DNA of 64,000 bases from Acidobacteriota bacterium (GCA_017994815.1 JAGOJY010000005.1:1-64000); one strand, 5' to 3'; numbered from the stretch's first letter, positions 7,737 to 19,721 are shown. Program-made: numbers and translations. The notes: generated by a model from the sequence alone, not told the origin.

Positions 7737-8785
7737 TGGCCGTGCCGACGGCCGAGCAGCACCTGCGGTTCCTGGCGAACCTCCAGCGGCTGCTGGATGA
7801 AGGCGCCTTCGTCGCCACGTACAAGTTCGCGCTGCTGATGGCGCTGGCGGACTTGGCCGTCGAGCGCGGCGACGACAGCAACGCGCCGTTGACGCTGCAC
7901 GTCAGGGACATCGCCGAGAAGTTCATCGCGTACTACTGGCGGCAGTCCCTGCCGTACCCGGCGGCCGGTCGCAGCCCGGCGGTCCTGAAGCAGAACACCG
8001 GCGAGCAGGCGGCGATCCTCAAGGCGATCGCCGCGGCGCGCAAGAAGTACGGCGGATCGCTGGCGCGCGCGCGGGCCGATGCCCGGCAGTGGGCGGTGCT
8101 GGTGCGGGCCGTCGCGACCGTCGTGCGCGTGATGCCGCTGTGGAAACTGCAGACCGTCGGCGGCGAAAAGGTCTCGTTCCTGTACCCGAACGCCGGCCGC
8201 GGGAGCACGATCGAGCTGCTGCCGGGGGTCGCCGCCGGCTTCCGGAAGTTCCACCCGCTGATCCGCAGCGTGGTGCAGGGCGAGTGGATCCGGCAGGTGC
8301 GCGGGATCGCGGCCAACCAGCCGGTGCTCGGCCAGCGCGCGGAGCTGGGCGAGTTCCTGTTCGGTTCCGACCGGGCGCCCTTGAACGTGTACCGTCCCCT
8401 GCTCCAGGACCTGCAAGGCGACCGCTGCTTCTATTGCCGGCGCCGTTTCACCGGGGGGATCGACGTGGACCACTTCATCCCGTGGTCCCGGTATCCGGTG
8501 GACCTCGCGCACAACTTCGTGCTGGCCCACGCCGGCTGCAACAGTCGGAAGAAGGACTACCTCGCCGCGGCGGCCCACGCGGAGCGCTGGGTCCGGCGCA
8601 ACCGCGAGCAGGCCGGATCGCTGGCCGAGCGCTTCGACCGGGCCGGTCTCTTCCACGACCTCAACGTCAGCGCGCAGGTCGCGCGCTGGGCCTACGGCCA
8701 GGCGGCCGAGGCCGACGCGGACACGTGGGTCTCGGACCACCACTTCGAGAAGCTGCCGCCGGGGCTGTTCAAGTCCTGGTCGTAG
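7736..8785 (+). CDS. HNH endonuclease family protein co-transcribed with HIT
   Basis: This 349-residue protein has a C-terminal HNH nuclease: CFYCRRRF, then IDVDHFIPWSRYPVDLAHNF, then LAHAGCNSRKKDYL. The Cys pair and the DH and N residues expected for metal binding and catalysis are all present. The N-terminal 80 residues (ATYKFALLMALADLAVERGD, IAEKFIAYYWRQSLPYP) form a helical region of unknown role seen ahead of HNH domains in other bacterial proteins. It is unrelated to the HNH protein at 1585. Coupling to the HIT gene by a TGATG junction and its position at the edge of the accessory island suggest a two-gene defence or nucleic-acid-damage module. That role is inference. Confidence 0.8.
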   Translation: MAVPTAEQHLRFLANLQRLLDEGAFVATYKFALLMALADLAVERGDDSNAPLTLHVRDIAEKFIAYYWRQSLPYPAAGRSPAVLKQNTGEQAAILKAIAAARKKYGGSLARARADARQWAVLVRAVATVVRVMPLWKLQTVGGEKVSFLYPNAGRGSTIELLPGVAAGFRKFHPLIRSVVQGEWIRQVRGIAANQPVLGQRAELGEFLFGSDRAPLNVYRPLLQDLQGDRCFYCRRRFTGGIDVDHFIPWSRYPVDLAHNFVLAHAGCNSRKKDYLAAAAHAERWVRRNREQAGSLAERFDRAGLFHDLNVSAQVARWAYGQAAEADADTWVSDHHFEKLPPGLFKSWS

Positions 8786-8877
8786 GGACGGTGCGTGCGC
8801 CGAGCACCGAGGGCGGGACCGATCAGTTAGTCAGCCGCTGGCCGCGGGAATGCGCGGCCCGCATGGCGAAGCGCCGC

Positions 8878-8883
8878 TACAAT
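8878..8883 (+). promoter_or_regulatory. -10-like element TACAAT upstream of ECF sigma gene
   Basis: TACAAT ends eight bases before the ATG of the ECF sigma factor. No Shine-Dalgarno fits in between, so a leaderless transcript is likely. A recognisable -35 is not visible. Confidence 0.35.
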
Positions 8884-8891
8884 CACGCCGC

Positions 8892-9478
8892 ATGAAAGGG
8901 GCGGCTGCCGGTTCGGGGGGCGAGATCACGGTGCTGCTGCGCGCGATCGACGCGGGGGACGCCGCGGCGCGCGACCGCTTGTTCGCCGAGGTCTACGAGC
9001 AGCTCCGCGCGCGGGCGCGGGCGCAGATGCAGCACGCCCCGCTGGAGCGGACGCTGAGCACGACGGCGCTGGTGCACGAGGCGTACATCAAGCTCTCGGG
9101 CGACGCGCAGTGGACGAGCCGCGACCGCTACCACTTCTTCGCGCTCGTCTCGCGGGCGATGCGGCAGATCCTGGTGGACCACGCGCGGCAGCGCACGCGC
9201 GACCGGCGCGGCGGGGGCCGCACGCCGATCGACCTCGACGCGGTCGAGCTGCCGGTCGAGCAGCGCGCGGCGGAGCTGGTGGCGCTCGACGCGGCGCTGG
9301 ACCGGCTGGAGGCGGCCGACCCGGCGCTGGCCCGCGTGGTGGAGCTGCGCTTCTTCGGCGGGCTCTCGGTCGAGGAAGTCGCGCAGGCGCTCGGCACTTC
9401 CGATCGCACGGTCAAGCGCCAGTTCCGCGCGGCGCGCGCGTTCCTGTACCAGCAGCTCGCCGACGAGGGGCTCGCGCC

Positions 9479-9482
<4 letters not shown>
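8892..9482 (+). CDS. ECF-subfamily RNA polymerase sigma factor
   Basis: The 196-residue protein has region 2 (TALVHEAYIKL, then YHFFALVSRAMRQILVDHAR) and region 4 (ARVVELRFFGGLSVEEVAQAL, then TSDRTVKRQFRAARAFL). The variant region 2 wording LVHEAYIKL plus RQILVDHAR is typical of the ECF group linked to Ser/Thr kinases in Acidobacteria and Planctomycetes. No anti-sigma gene is adjacent. Instead the stop codon overlaps the GTG start of a membrane Ser/Thr kinase (GTGA), so the kinase probably controls the sigma factor by phosphorylation. The ATG at 8892 is preferred over upstream in-frame codons because homology begins there and a TACAAT element lies just before it. Confidence 0.9.
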
Positions 9483-12400
<2,918 letters not shown>

Positions 12401-12497
12401 ACCGGCCCCGCGCATTCTGCCGCGACGGTGTCCCCCGCGGCGGCTTCTCGACGAGTACAGGGCAGGGGCGCCCCGGGCGCCCGCGGAGGAGACCACG

Positions 12498-14855
12498 ATG
12501 CGGTTCCCGTCCCTGTCCGTCCTTGCCCTCGCGCTCCCGGCGCTGGCGGCGACGCCGCCGGCGCTGCTCAACTACCAGGGCGTGCTGCGCGATGCCGCGG
12601 AACGGCCGCGCTCCGGCGCGCACGACATGACGTTCAGGTTCTGGAGCGCGGCGAGCGGCGGGGACGAGATCCTCGTCGACCGGCACCTCGCGACGAACGG
12701 CCAGGCGGTGGTGGTCGAGGGCGGGCTGTTCGACGTCGAGCTGGGTGGCGGCCAGGTGGCGGACGGCGCCGGCGCGGGGACCTACACGGCGCTGGACGCG
12801 GTGTTCCGCGATCACGCCGCGGTGTGGCTGGAGATCGTCGTCAACGGCGAGACGCTTTCGCCGCGCACGCGGGTCGTCGCCGCGGCCTACGCGCTCAACG
12901 CCGGCAACTTCGGCGGGAAGGCGCCGGGCGAATACGTGGACCTGTCCAGCGCGGAGCAGGCGAAGGCGGGCCAGCTCGCCGTGGGAACGAGCACGCCCTC
13001 GGCCGGGGTCTACGGCCTCGAGGGACACGGGGTCGACGCGGGCGGCTACTTCCGCGACAGCAGCCCCGGCAGCCAGGTCGAGACGTTCATCGCGACGGGA
13101 AACTACGCGCTGCAGGGATACGGCCAGGGCTACATCGAGAACCGCGCCAGCGGGGCGCAGGCCTTCCTCGCGTGGGGCGACTACGGCGTGCGCGGGCTCG
13201 GCGCGACGACCGGCGCGTACTTCGACGACACGGACCAGTCGGGGTACGCCTGGGTCGCGCGCGGGGACCGGGGGATCGACGGCTACGGCGACGAGGCCGG
13301 CGGTTACTTCGCCGACAACCAGGGGACCGGTTCGGTGTACGCGGGCTACGGCGGGTGGGGCGTGTACGCCACCGGGGACACCGCCGGAGGCTACTTCGCG
13401 GACCAGGCGCAGTCCGGCCGCGCGTACCTCGGCTACACCGACTGGGGCATCTACGGCACGGGGGCGGGCGCCGGCGCCTACTTCACCGAGACCGACAGCA
13501 CGGCGCGGGCCTACCTCGCCTCCGCGGGCCGCGGGGTGTGGGCGCAGAAGGGTTCGGGCGGCGAGGCCGCGGGCCGCTTCGAGAGCACCGAGGCGACGGT
13601 CACCGTGGCCAGCTCGCTGTACGGAGTGGACGTGCTGCACTCCGGCACCTATGCCGGGCAGTTCGCGCACACCAACGGCGTCTACGCCCGGCTGGCCACC
13701 AGCGGGGGCTACGGCGTGTTCGCCTACGGCTCCGATGCCGGCGGGTATTTCCACGACGGCGTGCACTACGGGAAAATCGGCTTCGAGCACAGCAGCGGCA
13801 GCGTGTACAAGATCCTCGGCGACGGGACGGTCGCCTTCTCGCAGAACCACCCCCACGACGCGGGGCAGAGCATCATCTACGCCGCGCCGGAGTCGAGCGA
13901 GGTCGCGGTCTACACCCGCGGGACGGCGCGCCTCGCCGGCGGCGTGGCGCGGATCGCGCTCGACGAGACGTTTGCGCTGGTCGCCAATCCCGACGTCGGC
14001 CTGACCGCGCACCTCACCCCGCGCGGCGCGTGCCCGTCGCTGCACGTCGAGGCGGTGTCGAGCCGCGAGCTGACGGCGCGCTGCGACGAGCCGGGCGCGG
14101 CGGACCTGGTCGTCGACTACATGGTCTGGGGTCTGCGGCTCGGGTTCGAGATGCACGCGCCGGTGCAACCGAAGGAGCGCGAGTCCTTCCTCCCGGATCC
14201 CGCGGCGTTCGAGCAGTTCTACGCCGCGCAGCCGGCGCTGCGGCGCCACGCGGCGCTGGAGCGGTTCGGCTCGATGCGCGCCGCGCTCGGCGAGGCCGCG
14301 CCGCTCGACCTGACCGCGAGCCGGGAGCTGCGCGCGCTCGTGGATCGCGAGCGTGACGAGCGGCTGGCGCGGCAGCGGGCGCGCGATGCCGCGGAGCCGC
14401 CGGTGGACGCGGCGCCGGCCGACGTGCCCGTGGATGCGCCGGGTGACGCGGTCACGTCCGTCACGCCGCTTCCCGCCGGCCCGGGACTCCTGGTAGTGCC
14501 GGCGGCCGGCGCGCTGCAGCCGGGCGACGTGGTCGCGCTCGACGCCGCACTCGCGGGAGCGGTGCGCCTGACGCTGGCGGAGAACGACCTCGCGGTCGCC
14601 GGGTGCGTGTTGCCGGTGCCGGAGGGCGCGTGGGTGCCGAGCGGGCAGGTCGTGCTCGGCACGGCCGGCATCGCGCACTGCCGTGCCGACGCGACGCGCG
14701 CGCCGATCGCCGTCGGCGACCGGCTCGTTGCCGCGCCCACGCCGGGGCACGCGATGAGGGCCGCCGGCCCGGCGCCGGGAGCCGTGCTCGGCAAGGCGAT
14801 CGACCCGCTGCCCGCGGGCACCGGCCTGATCCGCGTGCTCGTGACGCTGCAATGA
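12498..14855 (+). CDS. secreted fibre-like beta-repeat protein
   Basis: The product has 785 residues. A signal peptide (1-17) is followed by a module beginning LLNYQGVLRDAAERP and ending in PRTRVVAAAYALNA, the widespread but unnamed start of bacterial fibre-like surface proteins. Residues 165-430 contain about seven degenerate repeats of roughly 25-30 residues built on WGVYATGDTAGGYFAD (also GVDAGGYFRD, GIDGYGDEAGGYFAD, GIYGTGAGAGAYFTE). The C-terminal third has GVARIALDETFALVANPD and YMVWGLRLGFE, again shared with tail-fibre-like proteins, and closes with a small beta domain. It overlaps the next gene by four bases (ATGA). A Shine-Dalgarno GCGGAGGAG precedes the ATG. It is probably extracellular or surface-bound; its ligand is unknown. 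Confidence 0.7.
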   Translation: MRFPSLSVLALALPALAATPPALLNYQGVLRDAAERPRSGAHDMTFRFWSAASGGDEILVDRHLATNGQAVVVEGGLFDVELGGGQVADGAGAGTYTALDAVFRDHAAVWLEIVVNGETLSPRTRVVAAAYALNAGNFGGKAPGEYVDLSSAEQAKAGQLAVGTSTPSAGVYGLEGHGVDAGGYFRDSSPGSQVETFIATGNYALQGYGQGYIENRASGAQAFLAWGDYGVRGLGATTGAYFDDTDQSGYAWVARGDRGIDGYGDEAGGYFADNQGTGSVYAGYGGWGVYATGDTAGGYFADQAQSGRAYLGYTDWGIYGTGAGAGAYFTETDSTARAYLASAGRGVWAQKGSGGEAAGRFESTEATVTVASSLYGVDVLHSGTYAGQFAHTNGVYARLATSGGYGVFAYGSDAGGYFHDGVHYGKIGFEHSSGSVYKILGDGTVAFSQNHPHDAGQSIIYAAPESSEVAVYTRGTARLAGGVARIALDETFALVANPDVGLTAHLTPRGACPSLHVEAVSSRELTARCDEPGAADLVVDYMVWGLRLGFEMHAPVQPKERESFLPDPAAFEQFYAAQPALRRHAALERFGSMRAALGEAAPLDLTASRELRALVDRERDERLARQRARDAAEPPVDAAPADVPVDAPGDAVTSVTPLPAGPGLLVVPAAGALQPGDVVALDAALAGAVRLTLAENDLAVAGCVLPVPEGAWVPSGQVVLGTAGIAHCRADATRAPIAVGDRLVAAPTPGHAMRAAGPAPGAVLGKAIDPLPAGTGLIRVLVTLQ

Positions 14856-15421
14856 TGAGCGGCCGAAGGCTGACGCGGCGCTGCGTGCGCGTGGTGTTGG
14901 GGGCCGCCGCGCTCGCGGCCGGGCCGGCGCTCGCGCAGTCGAGCGCGAGCTTCCGGCTCGCCGAGCACGCCCTCAACGCGGGCGGGCACCCGTTGGACGG
15001 CATCCGTCCGGCGTCGGCGAACTTCCGCGCCGGTGCCGGCGCGATCGGGGACGCGGCGCTGCGCCGGGGTGCCGCGAGCACGTCGTTCCGCCTCGACGGT
15101 GGATTCACCGCGCGCTACGGCCCGCCGTCCGAGGTCGCTGGCGTGCGCGTGCACGCCGACCACCGGACCGTGTCCTGGGACGGGCAGCCTGCGGCGACGG
15201 CCTTCAACGTCTACCGCGACGCGCTGCCGGCGCTGCCCGGCTCGTCCGGCGCTTGCCTCGCCTCGCGCGTCGGCGGTGTGGCATGGGTGGATGCGGCATC
15301 GCCGGCGCCCGGCACGGGCTGGTTCTATCTCGTGAGCGCCGAGAATCGGCTGTGGGAGGAGGGATCGCTGGGCTCGCGTTCCGACGGGACCGAGCGCGCG
15401 AACAGCAGCCCCTGCCCGTGA
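14852..15421 (+). CDS. small secreted protein with C-terminal Cys-Pro domain
   Basis: The product has 189 residues. A twin-Arg-rich n-region and hydrophobic core (VRVVLGAAALAAGPALA) give a signal peptide cleaved before QSSASF. Residues 30-85 (SFRLAEHALNAGGHP, SASTSFRLDGGF-like pattern) occur in other secreted proteins of this kind. The last about 90 residues are the FN3-like domain shared by five proteins in the window: TVSWDGQPAATAFNVYRDAL, a Cys near the middle, WFYLVSAEN, LGSRSDGTER and a terminal PCP. Two adjacent ATGs (14852, 14855) are possible starts; the first overlaps the upstream stop as ATGA. Coupling to the fibre-like gene suggests both are exported together, perhaps as parts of one surface structure. 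Confidence 0.7.
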   Translation: MMSGRRLTRRCVRVVLGAAALAAGPALAQSSASFRLAEHALNAGGHPLDGIRPASANFRAGAGAIGDAALRRGAASTSFRLDGGFTARYGPPSEVAGVRVHADHRTVSWDGQPAATAFNVYRDALPALPGSSGACLASRVGGVAWVDAASPAPGTGWFYLVSAENRLWEEGSLGSRSDGTERANSSPCP

Positions 15422-15493
15422 GGGGCGGCACGCGCGCATCCGGCGGATACTGGCTCGCCGGCCGTGCCCGCGGCGGACGAGGAGGTGAGTTCG

Positions 15494-16249
15494 TTGGAAC
15501 TGCTGCGGGGCAAGGTGGCGATCGTGACCGGCGGCGCGTCGGGGATCGGGCGCGCGGCCTGCCTGCTGTACGCGCGCGAGGGCGCGAAGGTCGTGGTTTC
15601 GGACGTGGATGACGCGGGGGGGCAGGCCGCCGTCAGGGCGGTCGAGGCCGCGGGAAGCCAGGCGACGTTCGTGCGCTGCGACGTGTCGCGGCCCGAGGAC
15701 TGCCGGGCGCTGGTGGAGCGGACGGTCGAGCGCTTCGGCCGGCTCGACGTGGCGTTCAACAACGCCGGGATCGGCGGCGAGATCAACAGGACCGCCGAGT
15801 ACTCGCTCGAAGGCTGGCACAAGGTCACGGCGATCAACCTGTCGGGGGTCTTCTCCTGCATGAAGTACGAGATCCCGGCGATGCTCGCGGCGGGGGGCGG
15901 GGCGATCGTCAACATGGCCTCGATCCTCGGGCGCGTGGCGTTGGCCGGCTCGCCGGCGTACGTCGCGGCCAAGCACGGGGTGATCGGCCTGACGCAGAAC
16001 GCGGCGGTCGAGTACGGCACGCGCGGGATCCGCGTCAACGCGGTCGGGCCGGGGTTCATCCGCACGCCGATGATCGCCGCGCTGGAAGAGGACGCGCAGA
16101 TGCTGCAGCGGCTGGTCGAGCTGCACCCGATCGGCCGCCTCGGCGAGCCGGAGGAGGTCGCGGAGCTGGTGGTCTGGCTCAGCTCGGACCGCGCCTCGTT
16201 CGTCACGGGCGCGTATTACCCGGTGGACGGGGGGTACCTGGCGCGCTAG
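15494..16249 (+). CDS. short-chain dehydrogenase/reductase (SDR)
   Basis: This is a classical SDR of about 251 residues. Visible are the NAD(P)-binding TGGASGIG, the NNAG motif, catalytic Ser in MASILGR, YVAAK with the catalytic Tyr and Lys, and the family ending FVTGAYYPVDGGYLAR. The aspartate after beta-2 (VSDVDD) favours NAD(H). It is closest in wording to the glucose 1-dehydrogenase/3-oxoacyl reductase-like group; the substrate cannot be told. The TTG at 15494 is chosen because GGAGGTGA at 15481-15488 lies five bases upstream and the protein then begins MELLRGKVAIVTGG, as in homologues. GTGs at 15464 and 15485 are alternatives. Confidence 0.85.
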   Translation: MELLRGKVAIVTGGASGIGRAACLLYAREGAKVVVSDVDDAGGQAAVRAVEAAGSQATFVRCDVSRPEDCRALVERTVERFGRLDVAFNNAGIGGEINRTAEYSLEGWHKVTAINLSGVFSCMKYEIPAMLAAGGGAIVNMASILGRVALAGSPAYVAAKHGVIGLTQNAAVEYGTRGIRVNAVGPGFIRTPMIAALEEDAQMLQRLVELHPIGRLGEPEEVAELVVWLSSDRASFVTGAYYPVDGGYLAR

Positions 16250-16293
16250 CCGCTCGCGGTTCCCTTTGACCGCGGTCGGCGTACCTTTCCGGC

Positions 16294-19251
16294 ATGCGGA
16301 GAGTCGCGCTGGTGGCATTGGCCCTGGCCGCGGCGGTCGCCGCCGCGCTGGCGGCCGGAGACACGCCGGTCGTGCGGCACGATTGCTCGCTGGTCCTGGC
16401 CACGCGGCCGCGGCCGTGCGACGGGAACATCGACGTCACGCGCCGGACGTCGATCTACTTCGAGCTGGTGCTGCCGCGCGCGGGGAACTACCCCAGCAAC
16501 GGGATCAACCTCAACAGCGTGGTGCTGAAGCTCAAGCCCGAGGGCCAGCCGCAGTTCAGCGTCTTCGGTCCGAACCAGGCCTGGGGCTCCGGCTGGAGCG
16601 GGCAGGTGCTCCCGTCGTACACCGATGGCGACGATTGGGTCTTCGGCTTCGAGTGCATCCCGAACGGACCGCTCCTGGCCAGCACGCGGTACACCGCGAC
16701 CGTCGAGGCGCAGACCAAGCAGGGCGCGCCGGTCGACCCGGCGACCAAGACCTGGACCTTCACGACGCGGCGGCACCTGCCGGGCTCGGGCGTCACGTTC
16801 GATGTGGACCTCGCCGGGCCCACCGTGGACTGGGTCGGGCGCTGGTTCGGCGGCACGGCCAAGGTGACGTTCGATACCAGCGCCATGAACAGCCTCGAGG
16901 CCGTGTACGCGCTGATGGACGAGGTGCACGCGCGCGCGCCGGAGTTCCTCCTGCACCACCGGGACACGCCGTGGACCGGCGACTACTACCGCAACAGCCT
17001 GTGGGACGGCAGTCCGAACATCTACCGCGAGCGCGAGACGCGGCGCATCACCGGGTTCGAAAACGTCGGCGGCTCGACGCGGCTGAGCCTGGCCGACATC
17101 GTCGAGCGCGAGCTGTACGGGATCCCGGCGGGCCGGCCGCTGTCGGCGGACTACGTCGTCGGCGAGCGCGTGCTGGTGTGCGACGCCGACCAGTCCGAGG
17201 TGCGCGAGATCGTCGCGATCAACGACGCCGCGTCCACGCTGGACGTGACGCAGCTCGTGGCGCCGCTCGCGGAGTGGGTGCCGGGCGATCCGGCGGACGG
17301 GCCGGCGGACAACCCTGACACGCCCGGGAACTTCACCTACCCCTTGGCGGCCGTGCGCAAGTACGCGCAGCGGGGGACGCCGGTCTACTACTGGGACCGC
17401 GTCCACGACGAGATCGACCGCCACGTGGCGCACGGGCGCAAGCCGATCGTGCGCATCAACGACGTGCCGGTGGACCTGTGCGAGAGCGGGCTGCCGGCCA
17501 ACGCCCAGGGCGGCGAGTGCCAGAACAAGCCGAAGAACTGGCTGTCGTGGGACGCGTTCGTGCACGCGGTGGTCTCGCACCTGATCGAACGCTACGGGCC
17601 GGACGTCGCGACGTGGTACTTCGTCATCGGCAACGAGAACACGCTCTCGCCGTACTGGAAGACGCGCTTCAACGAGTTCTTCGACTACTGGGACGTGACC
17701 TCGAACGCGATGCTGCGGGCGTTCGAGGACCACGGTCTGTCGTCGTCGTCGGTGCTGGTGGGCGGGGTCGAGGACTCCCCGGCCGGGAACCGCTTCCTCG
17801 AGGAAGTCGCGTACCACTGCGCGCCCGATGCCGACAACCCGTCGCCGGGCTACGACGAGACGAACCTCGTCTGCACCGACGCGGCGTTCGGGGGCTTGCG
17901 CTCGGCGCGGGTCGCGGCGCTGTGCGCGGCCCACGCCGACCGCGGCTGCCCGTTCGACTACTACTCGATCCACACCTACCGCCACGCGCTGGAGGCGCAC
18001 GACCTGGTGCAGTGGTCGTGGGACCGGATCCAGGAGATCCCGTCCACGTTCTTCGAGCCGTTCCGCGTCAACAACTGGGAGAGCGGGCCGAGCTGGGTCC
18101 CGCTGAAGGACCCCGCGGCGATCAACGTCTTCGCCGCGAGCGGGTTCTTCTCGACCTGGGGCGCGGACTACTTCCAGCGGGTGCTGGCCGACGCCATGGC
18201 CGACCCGCGGCGCGCCGCGGGCGAGGTCGTGATCACGACGTGGGGCTTCAACGACAACTTCGCCGGGGGAACGCAGTCGGTCGCCAGCGTGATGCGGATC
18301 GACGACGACCAGGACGGGACGCAGGACGGCGTGGCCGGCGTCGGGAACTACTACTTCCGGATGGCGGAGCTGGCGGCGCGGATGTCGCACGAGGTCGCGG
18401 ACCTCGGCGCGGTAGCGGACGCCGGGGCGCGGATCGGCGGTTGGCGCTCGGTCGAGCCGCACGGCGACAAGGTGCTGCTGTACGCGCACGACCGGATCGA
18501 TCCCGACCACCGCGAGACGCAGGGCTGGACGGTGACGCTGAACCTGTCGCGCTCGCGGTTCGCCGAGGTGGACGTGACCGAGTACCGGCTCGATCGCGAC
18601 CACGGCACGCGCGCGGCGTACGACGCGCTGCCGAAGCGCGGAGGGCGCGGGATGTACACGCGCGCGGAGCTGGCGGACCTGTTGGCAGCGGACCGGGTCG
18701 CGCCGGTCGGGCCGCCGGTGCGCTACGCCGCCGCGGGCGGCGCCTTGACGCTGACCACGTTCGTGCAGGGCCAGGGCGTGACGTTCCTCGAGATCGCCGA
18801 GGTCGACCCGGACGGCGACGGCTTCTACGGCGAGGACGACAACTGCCCGGGGCTGGGCAACCCGGACCAGGCCGACGGCGACGCGGACGGCGCGGGCGAT
18901 GCGTGCGACTGCGCGCCGGCGGACGCGGGATCGGTCGCGCTGCCGGCCGAGGTCACGCGGCTCGTGGTCGGCGGCGGGGCCGTCGCCGATCTCGCCTGGG
19001 ACGATCTGGCGGCGGCGGCCGGGAGCGGCACGCTGTACGACGTGCCCGCGGGATCCGTCGCGGAGTTGCTGGGCGGGGGCGGCTTCGGGTCCGCGACGTG
19101 CCTCGTCGCCGGGCTGGCGGCGCCGACGTTCGCCGATGCGGGCCTGCCGGCGCCGGGCGACGCGAAGTGGTACGTGCCGCTCGGCCGCAACGCGTGCGGG
19201 ACGGGCACCTCCGGCCGGGCGGAACTGGACGCCGGCGCGCCGTGCCCCTGA
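16294..19251 (+). CDS. secreted GH39-like (clan GH-A) glycoside hydrolase-related protein
   Basis: The product has 985 residues with a signal peptide (1-21). Residues 40-170 form an Ig-like domain (TRRTSIYFELVLP). Residues 180-720 resemble a GH39-type TIM barrel, with WYFVIGNENTLSPYWKTRF carrying the general acid/base Glu448. The place where the nucleophile Glu is normally found reads VVITTWGFNDNF, with Thr649 instead of Glu, so the barrel may bind rather than cut glycans. A thrombospondin type 3 calcium repeat follows (DPDGDGFYGEDDNCPG, GDADGAGDACD). The last 90 residues are the Cys-Pro domain (CLVAG, WYVPLGRNACGTG, APCP). TACCTT ends six bases before the ATG. It is expected to be extracellular. 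Confidence 0.65.
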   Translation: MRRVALVALALAAAVAAALAAGDTPVVRHDCSLVLATRPRPCDGNIDVTRRTSIYFELVLPRAGNYPSNGINLNSVVLKLKPEGQPQFSVFGPNQAWGSGWSGQVLPSYTDGDDWVFGFECIPNGPLLASTRYTATVEAQTKQGAPVDPATKTWTFTTRRHLPGSGVTFDVDLAGPTVDWVGRWFGGTAKVTFDTSAMNSLEAVYALMDEVHARAPEFLLHHRDTPWTGDYYRNSLWDGSPNIYRERETRRITGFENVGGSTRLSLADIVERELYGIPAGRPLSADYVVGERVLVCDADQSEVREIVAINDAASTLDVTQLVAPLAEWVPGDPADGPADNPDTPGNFTYPLAAVRKYAQRGTPVYYWDRVHDEIDRHVAHGRKPIVRINDVPVDLCESGLPANAQGGECQNKPKNWLSWDAFVHAVVSHLIERYGPDVATWYFVIGNENTLSPYWKTRFNEFFDYWDVTSNAMLRAFEDHGLSSSSVLVGGVEDSPAGNRFLEEVAYHCAPDADNPSPGYDETNLVCTDAAFGGLRSARVAALCAAHADRGCPFDYYSIHTYRHALEAHDLVQWSWDRIQEIPSTFFEPFRVNNWESGPSWVPLKDPAAINVFAASGFFSTWGADYFQRVLADAMADPRRAAGEVVITTWGFNDNFAGGTQSVASVMRIDDDQDGTQDGVAGVGNYYFRMAELAARMSHEVADLGAVADAGARIGGWRSVEPHGDKVLLYAHDRIDPDHRETQGWTVTLNLSRSRFAEVDVTEYRLDRDHGTRAAYDALPKRGGRGMYTRAELADLLAADRVAPVGPPVRYAAAGGALTLTTFVQGQGVTFLEIAEVDPDGDGFYGEDDNCPGLGNPDQADGDADGAGDACDCAPADAGSVALPAEVTRLVVGGGAVADLAWDDLAAAAGSGTLYDVPAGSVAELLGGGGFGSATCLVAGLAAPTFADAGLPAPGDAKWYVPLGRNACGTGTSGRAELDAGAPCP

Positions 19252-19324
19252 GCGGTACCGATCGATCATCTGCGCCGGCCCACGCCCGTGGTTCGGCATG
19301 CTTCGGATTCGACGGAGGCTGTGC

Positions 19325-19714
19325 ATGACCGGTCACACGGAGATCATCCGCGGGTTGTACGCCGCGTTCGCGGCGGGGAATGTCCCGGCGGTTTTGGAGC
19401 GGCTCGACCCGCAGGTGCGGTGGACCGAGGCCGAGGGCTTCCCGTACGGCGGGACCTACGTGGGTCACGAGGCGGTGCTCGGCGGCGTGCTCGCGAAGCT
19501 GGCCACGGAGTGGGACGGCTTCGCGGTCGTGCCGGAGGAGTTCATCGCGGAGCGCGACATCGTCGTGGCGGTCGGCCGGTACAGCGGCGTGTTCAAGGAG
19601 AGCGGGAAGGCGTTCACGGCACCGTTCGCGCACGTCTGGAGGTTGCGCGACGGCAGGGTGGTCGAGTTCCGCCAGCACACCGACACCCTGCTGGTGCAGC
19701 GGGCCACGCGCTAG
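19325..19714 (+). CDS. NTF2-like/SnoaL family protein (ketosteroid isomerase fold)
   Basis: The product is a 129-residue single-domain protein with the SnoaL-like pattern: IIRGLYAAFAAGNVPAVLER, then VRWTEAEGFPYGGTYVGHEA, then the C-terminal strands FAHVWRLRDGRVVEFRQHTD. Members include cyclases, isomerases and many binding proteins, and no substrate can be assigned. GGAGG at 19314-19318, six bases upstream, supports the ATG at 19325. It is a monocistronic gene between the GH39-like gene and a convergent hydrolase. Confidence 0.8.
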   Translation: MTGHTEIIRGLYAAFAAGNVPAVLERLDPQVRWTEAEGFPYGGTYVGHEAVLGGVLAKLATEWDGFAVVPEEFIAERDIVVAVGRYSGVFKESGKAFTAPFAHVWRLRDGRVVEFRQHTDTLLVQRATR

Positions 19715-19721
19715 GCATCCC

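Noticed and set aside
12498..14855. Possible prophage tail-fibre gene
   Set aside because: No capsid, tail, terminase, integrase or lysis genes are nearby. The protein has its own signal peptide and is coupled to a secreted cellular-type protein.
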